From positions 5,226,928-5,290,927 of the forward strand of contig OX422185.1 of assembly GCA_949130485.1 (NCBI GenBank): 64,000 nt of DNA. Reading direction: 5' to 3'. The notes beneath the pieces were generated by a model. The model saw only the letters and a program-made list of their open reading frames with translations. It searched no databases and had not been told where the DNA came from. Made by a program: the position numbers and the translations under genes. Position 1 is the stretch's first letter. Every line of letters starts with the position of its first letter. This document shows positions 63,007-64,000 of this stretch, in pieces. Source of the DNA: Agelas oroides. Its lineage: Eukaryota > Porifera > Demospongiae > Agelasida > Agelasidae.

Positions 63007-64000
63007 ATGTGGCCGCCAAGGCCACTCTCACACAGAGCTGATTAGTTTCACAAGCCACACCCTTTGTAGAGAGAGGAAGGGTCTGGTCAAGCTGCAGCTG
63101 ACAAGTTGTCAATGAGGAACGCAAAAATCCACAGGGAACCTTCTGATTACTAGTCTGCACAGTTAAAGTTGCACAATCCTTGCCTTCTGCAAATAACAAT
63201 GATGACGTCATACGCTAGTGAATGTTATATGGCAATTACTGGCTAAATGATGAAACCAATTGCACACTTCTGCACAAAATCACACTCTGGCTGAAGGTGT
63301 GGCGTAGCTTAGTTTCCGGGCCCGCATTCAGCTTTCTGTCGCTTGAAAGAGCGGGGGAGAGAGAGCTTGGTACATATTCTCACATGCATGACATGAAATG
63401 CAAACTTTTTGAACTAAGAAGCAATATTTCGTGTGTTGGTTGAGCAACTACACATTCAAGGTTTGGTGCACGTGAGAGCTATCCTCAGCTAACTAGATAC
63501 ATGTATGTGTTCTCCACTCTTCTTCTGTTTTTGCACGATTAAACCTTTTCTACCATCCTTTCTATCTTGACATCATGCATGTGAGATTGTGTACCAAGTT
63601 CTCCGAACTTTTCTGCAGAAAGCTGGTCTGGGAACAACGAACCACATCTCATGAAGGCAGTTTATACAAATGAGGTCACCCAGTGCACAGGTTATATTTC
63701 AGCCAATAACAGGCCCCATCAGCTGTAGCAGGATGATCAACAGACTAAATTGTGCACTCATTGTCAAGGTGAAAGAGTTGACCCAGCTAAAGAAATGCTG
63801 AGATTTCCAAAAATTCACTTGTCACAAGTAGAGAAAGGAAAGTTGCGGATCAGAATTCAACTCAACAGCCCTCCCTTTAACTCTTACAGAGCGGTGGTAT
63901 TTTGCCTAATTCAACACATACTAGAAGCATTCTAAGTGTCTCTTTGCAGTTGCTGAGATTGTCATATAAGCTACCATCTTTTAATCCAACATGGTGGCTG
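63007..64000. other. Unassigned end of window
   Basis: It contains a partial R1 start (TTGACCCAGCTAAAG to TTTCCAAAAATTC) at about 63777-63815 and hairpin-family fragments at about 63310-63370. Nothing coding is supported. Confidence 0.45.

Overview
This is a gene-poor, repeat-dense stretch of nuclear DNA from an animal, most likely a marine invertebrate. The evidence is GT-AG introns with conserved phase, long (CA)n microsatellites, minisatellites, hairpin MITEs, LINE and SINE remnants, and fragments of HIRAN, RecQ-like and MULE proteins. The sequence does not fix the phylum; a demosponge or other early-branching animal is a guess made from the kinds of transposon-borne domains seen. No bacterial operon, rRNA gene or CRISPR array is present.

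The centrepiece is a complete two-gene DNA transposon at 18046-22033. It has perfect 39-bp terminal inverted repeats (TIRs) and a 6-bp target-site duplication (TSD) AAGTAC. An empty-site copy of the same target repeat (R2) lies at 57041-57845. The plus-strand gene has five exons that splice in phase into a 407-residue DDE/rve-type transposase with an HTH-like N-terminus. Tail-to-tail with it, on the minus strand, is a three-exon, 377-residue protein with an eight-cysteine RING-like domain. I see no broken frame in either, so this may be a recently active autonomous element.

A second theme is families of inverted-repeat elements with TAGCCTCG or TAGTCTC ends and 9-bp TSDs, a combination typical of Mutator-like (MULE) transposons. 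Two (9910-10545, 24699-25316) carry the same fragment of a RecQ-like helicase, one with the Walker A stretch deleted. A third (53295-53942) carries a possible second helicase fragment. MULE transposase remnants lie at 1546-1820 and 10910-11149. A different element with TA target duplication (32784-33555) carries an apparently intact HIRAN-domain ORF, and a truncated HIRAN ORF lies at 51049-51264.

The best host-gene candidate is a CD225/dispanin-like membrane protein with two exons at 46097-46351 and 48453-48617. Other possible first exons are at 9096-9194 and 50203-50324.

Layout: 0-9 kb holds nested MITEs and two copies of a coding repeat (family A). 9-12.4 kb holds the RecQ capture element, a MULE remnant and a tRNA-derived SINE. 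12.7-14.3 kb is a 25-bp minisatellite. 15-22.5 kb holds dispersed repeats and the two-gene transposon. 23-28 kb holds MULE-type elements. 28.4-29.4 kb is a 73-bp minisatellite. 30.3-32.2 kb is a 39-bp minisatellite with an inverted block. 32.6-42.7 kb holds the HIRAN element, a LINE fragment cut by a MITE, and repeats. 43-50 kb holds the CD225-like gene and hairpin elements. 50-64 kb is dispersed repeats and CA tracts. A roughly 200-bp repeat (R1), with a TATA-like box and a CRE-like TGACGTCA, recurs about 18 times and is the commonest unit in the window.
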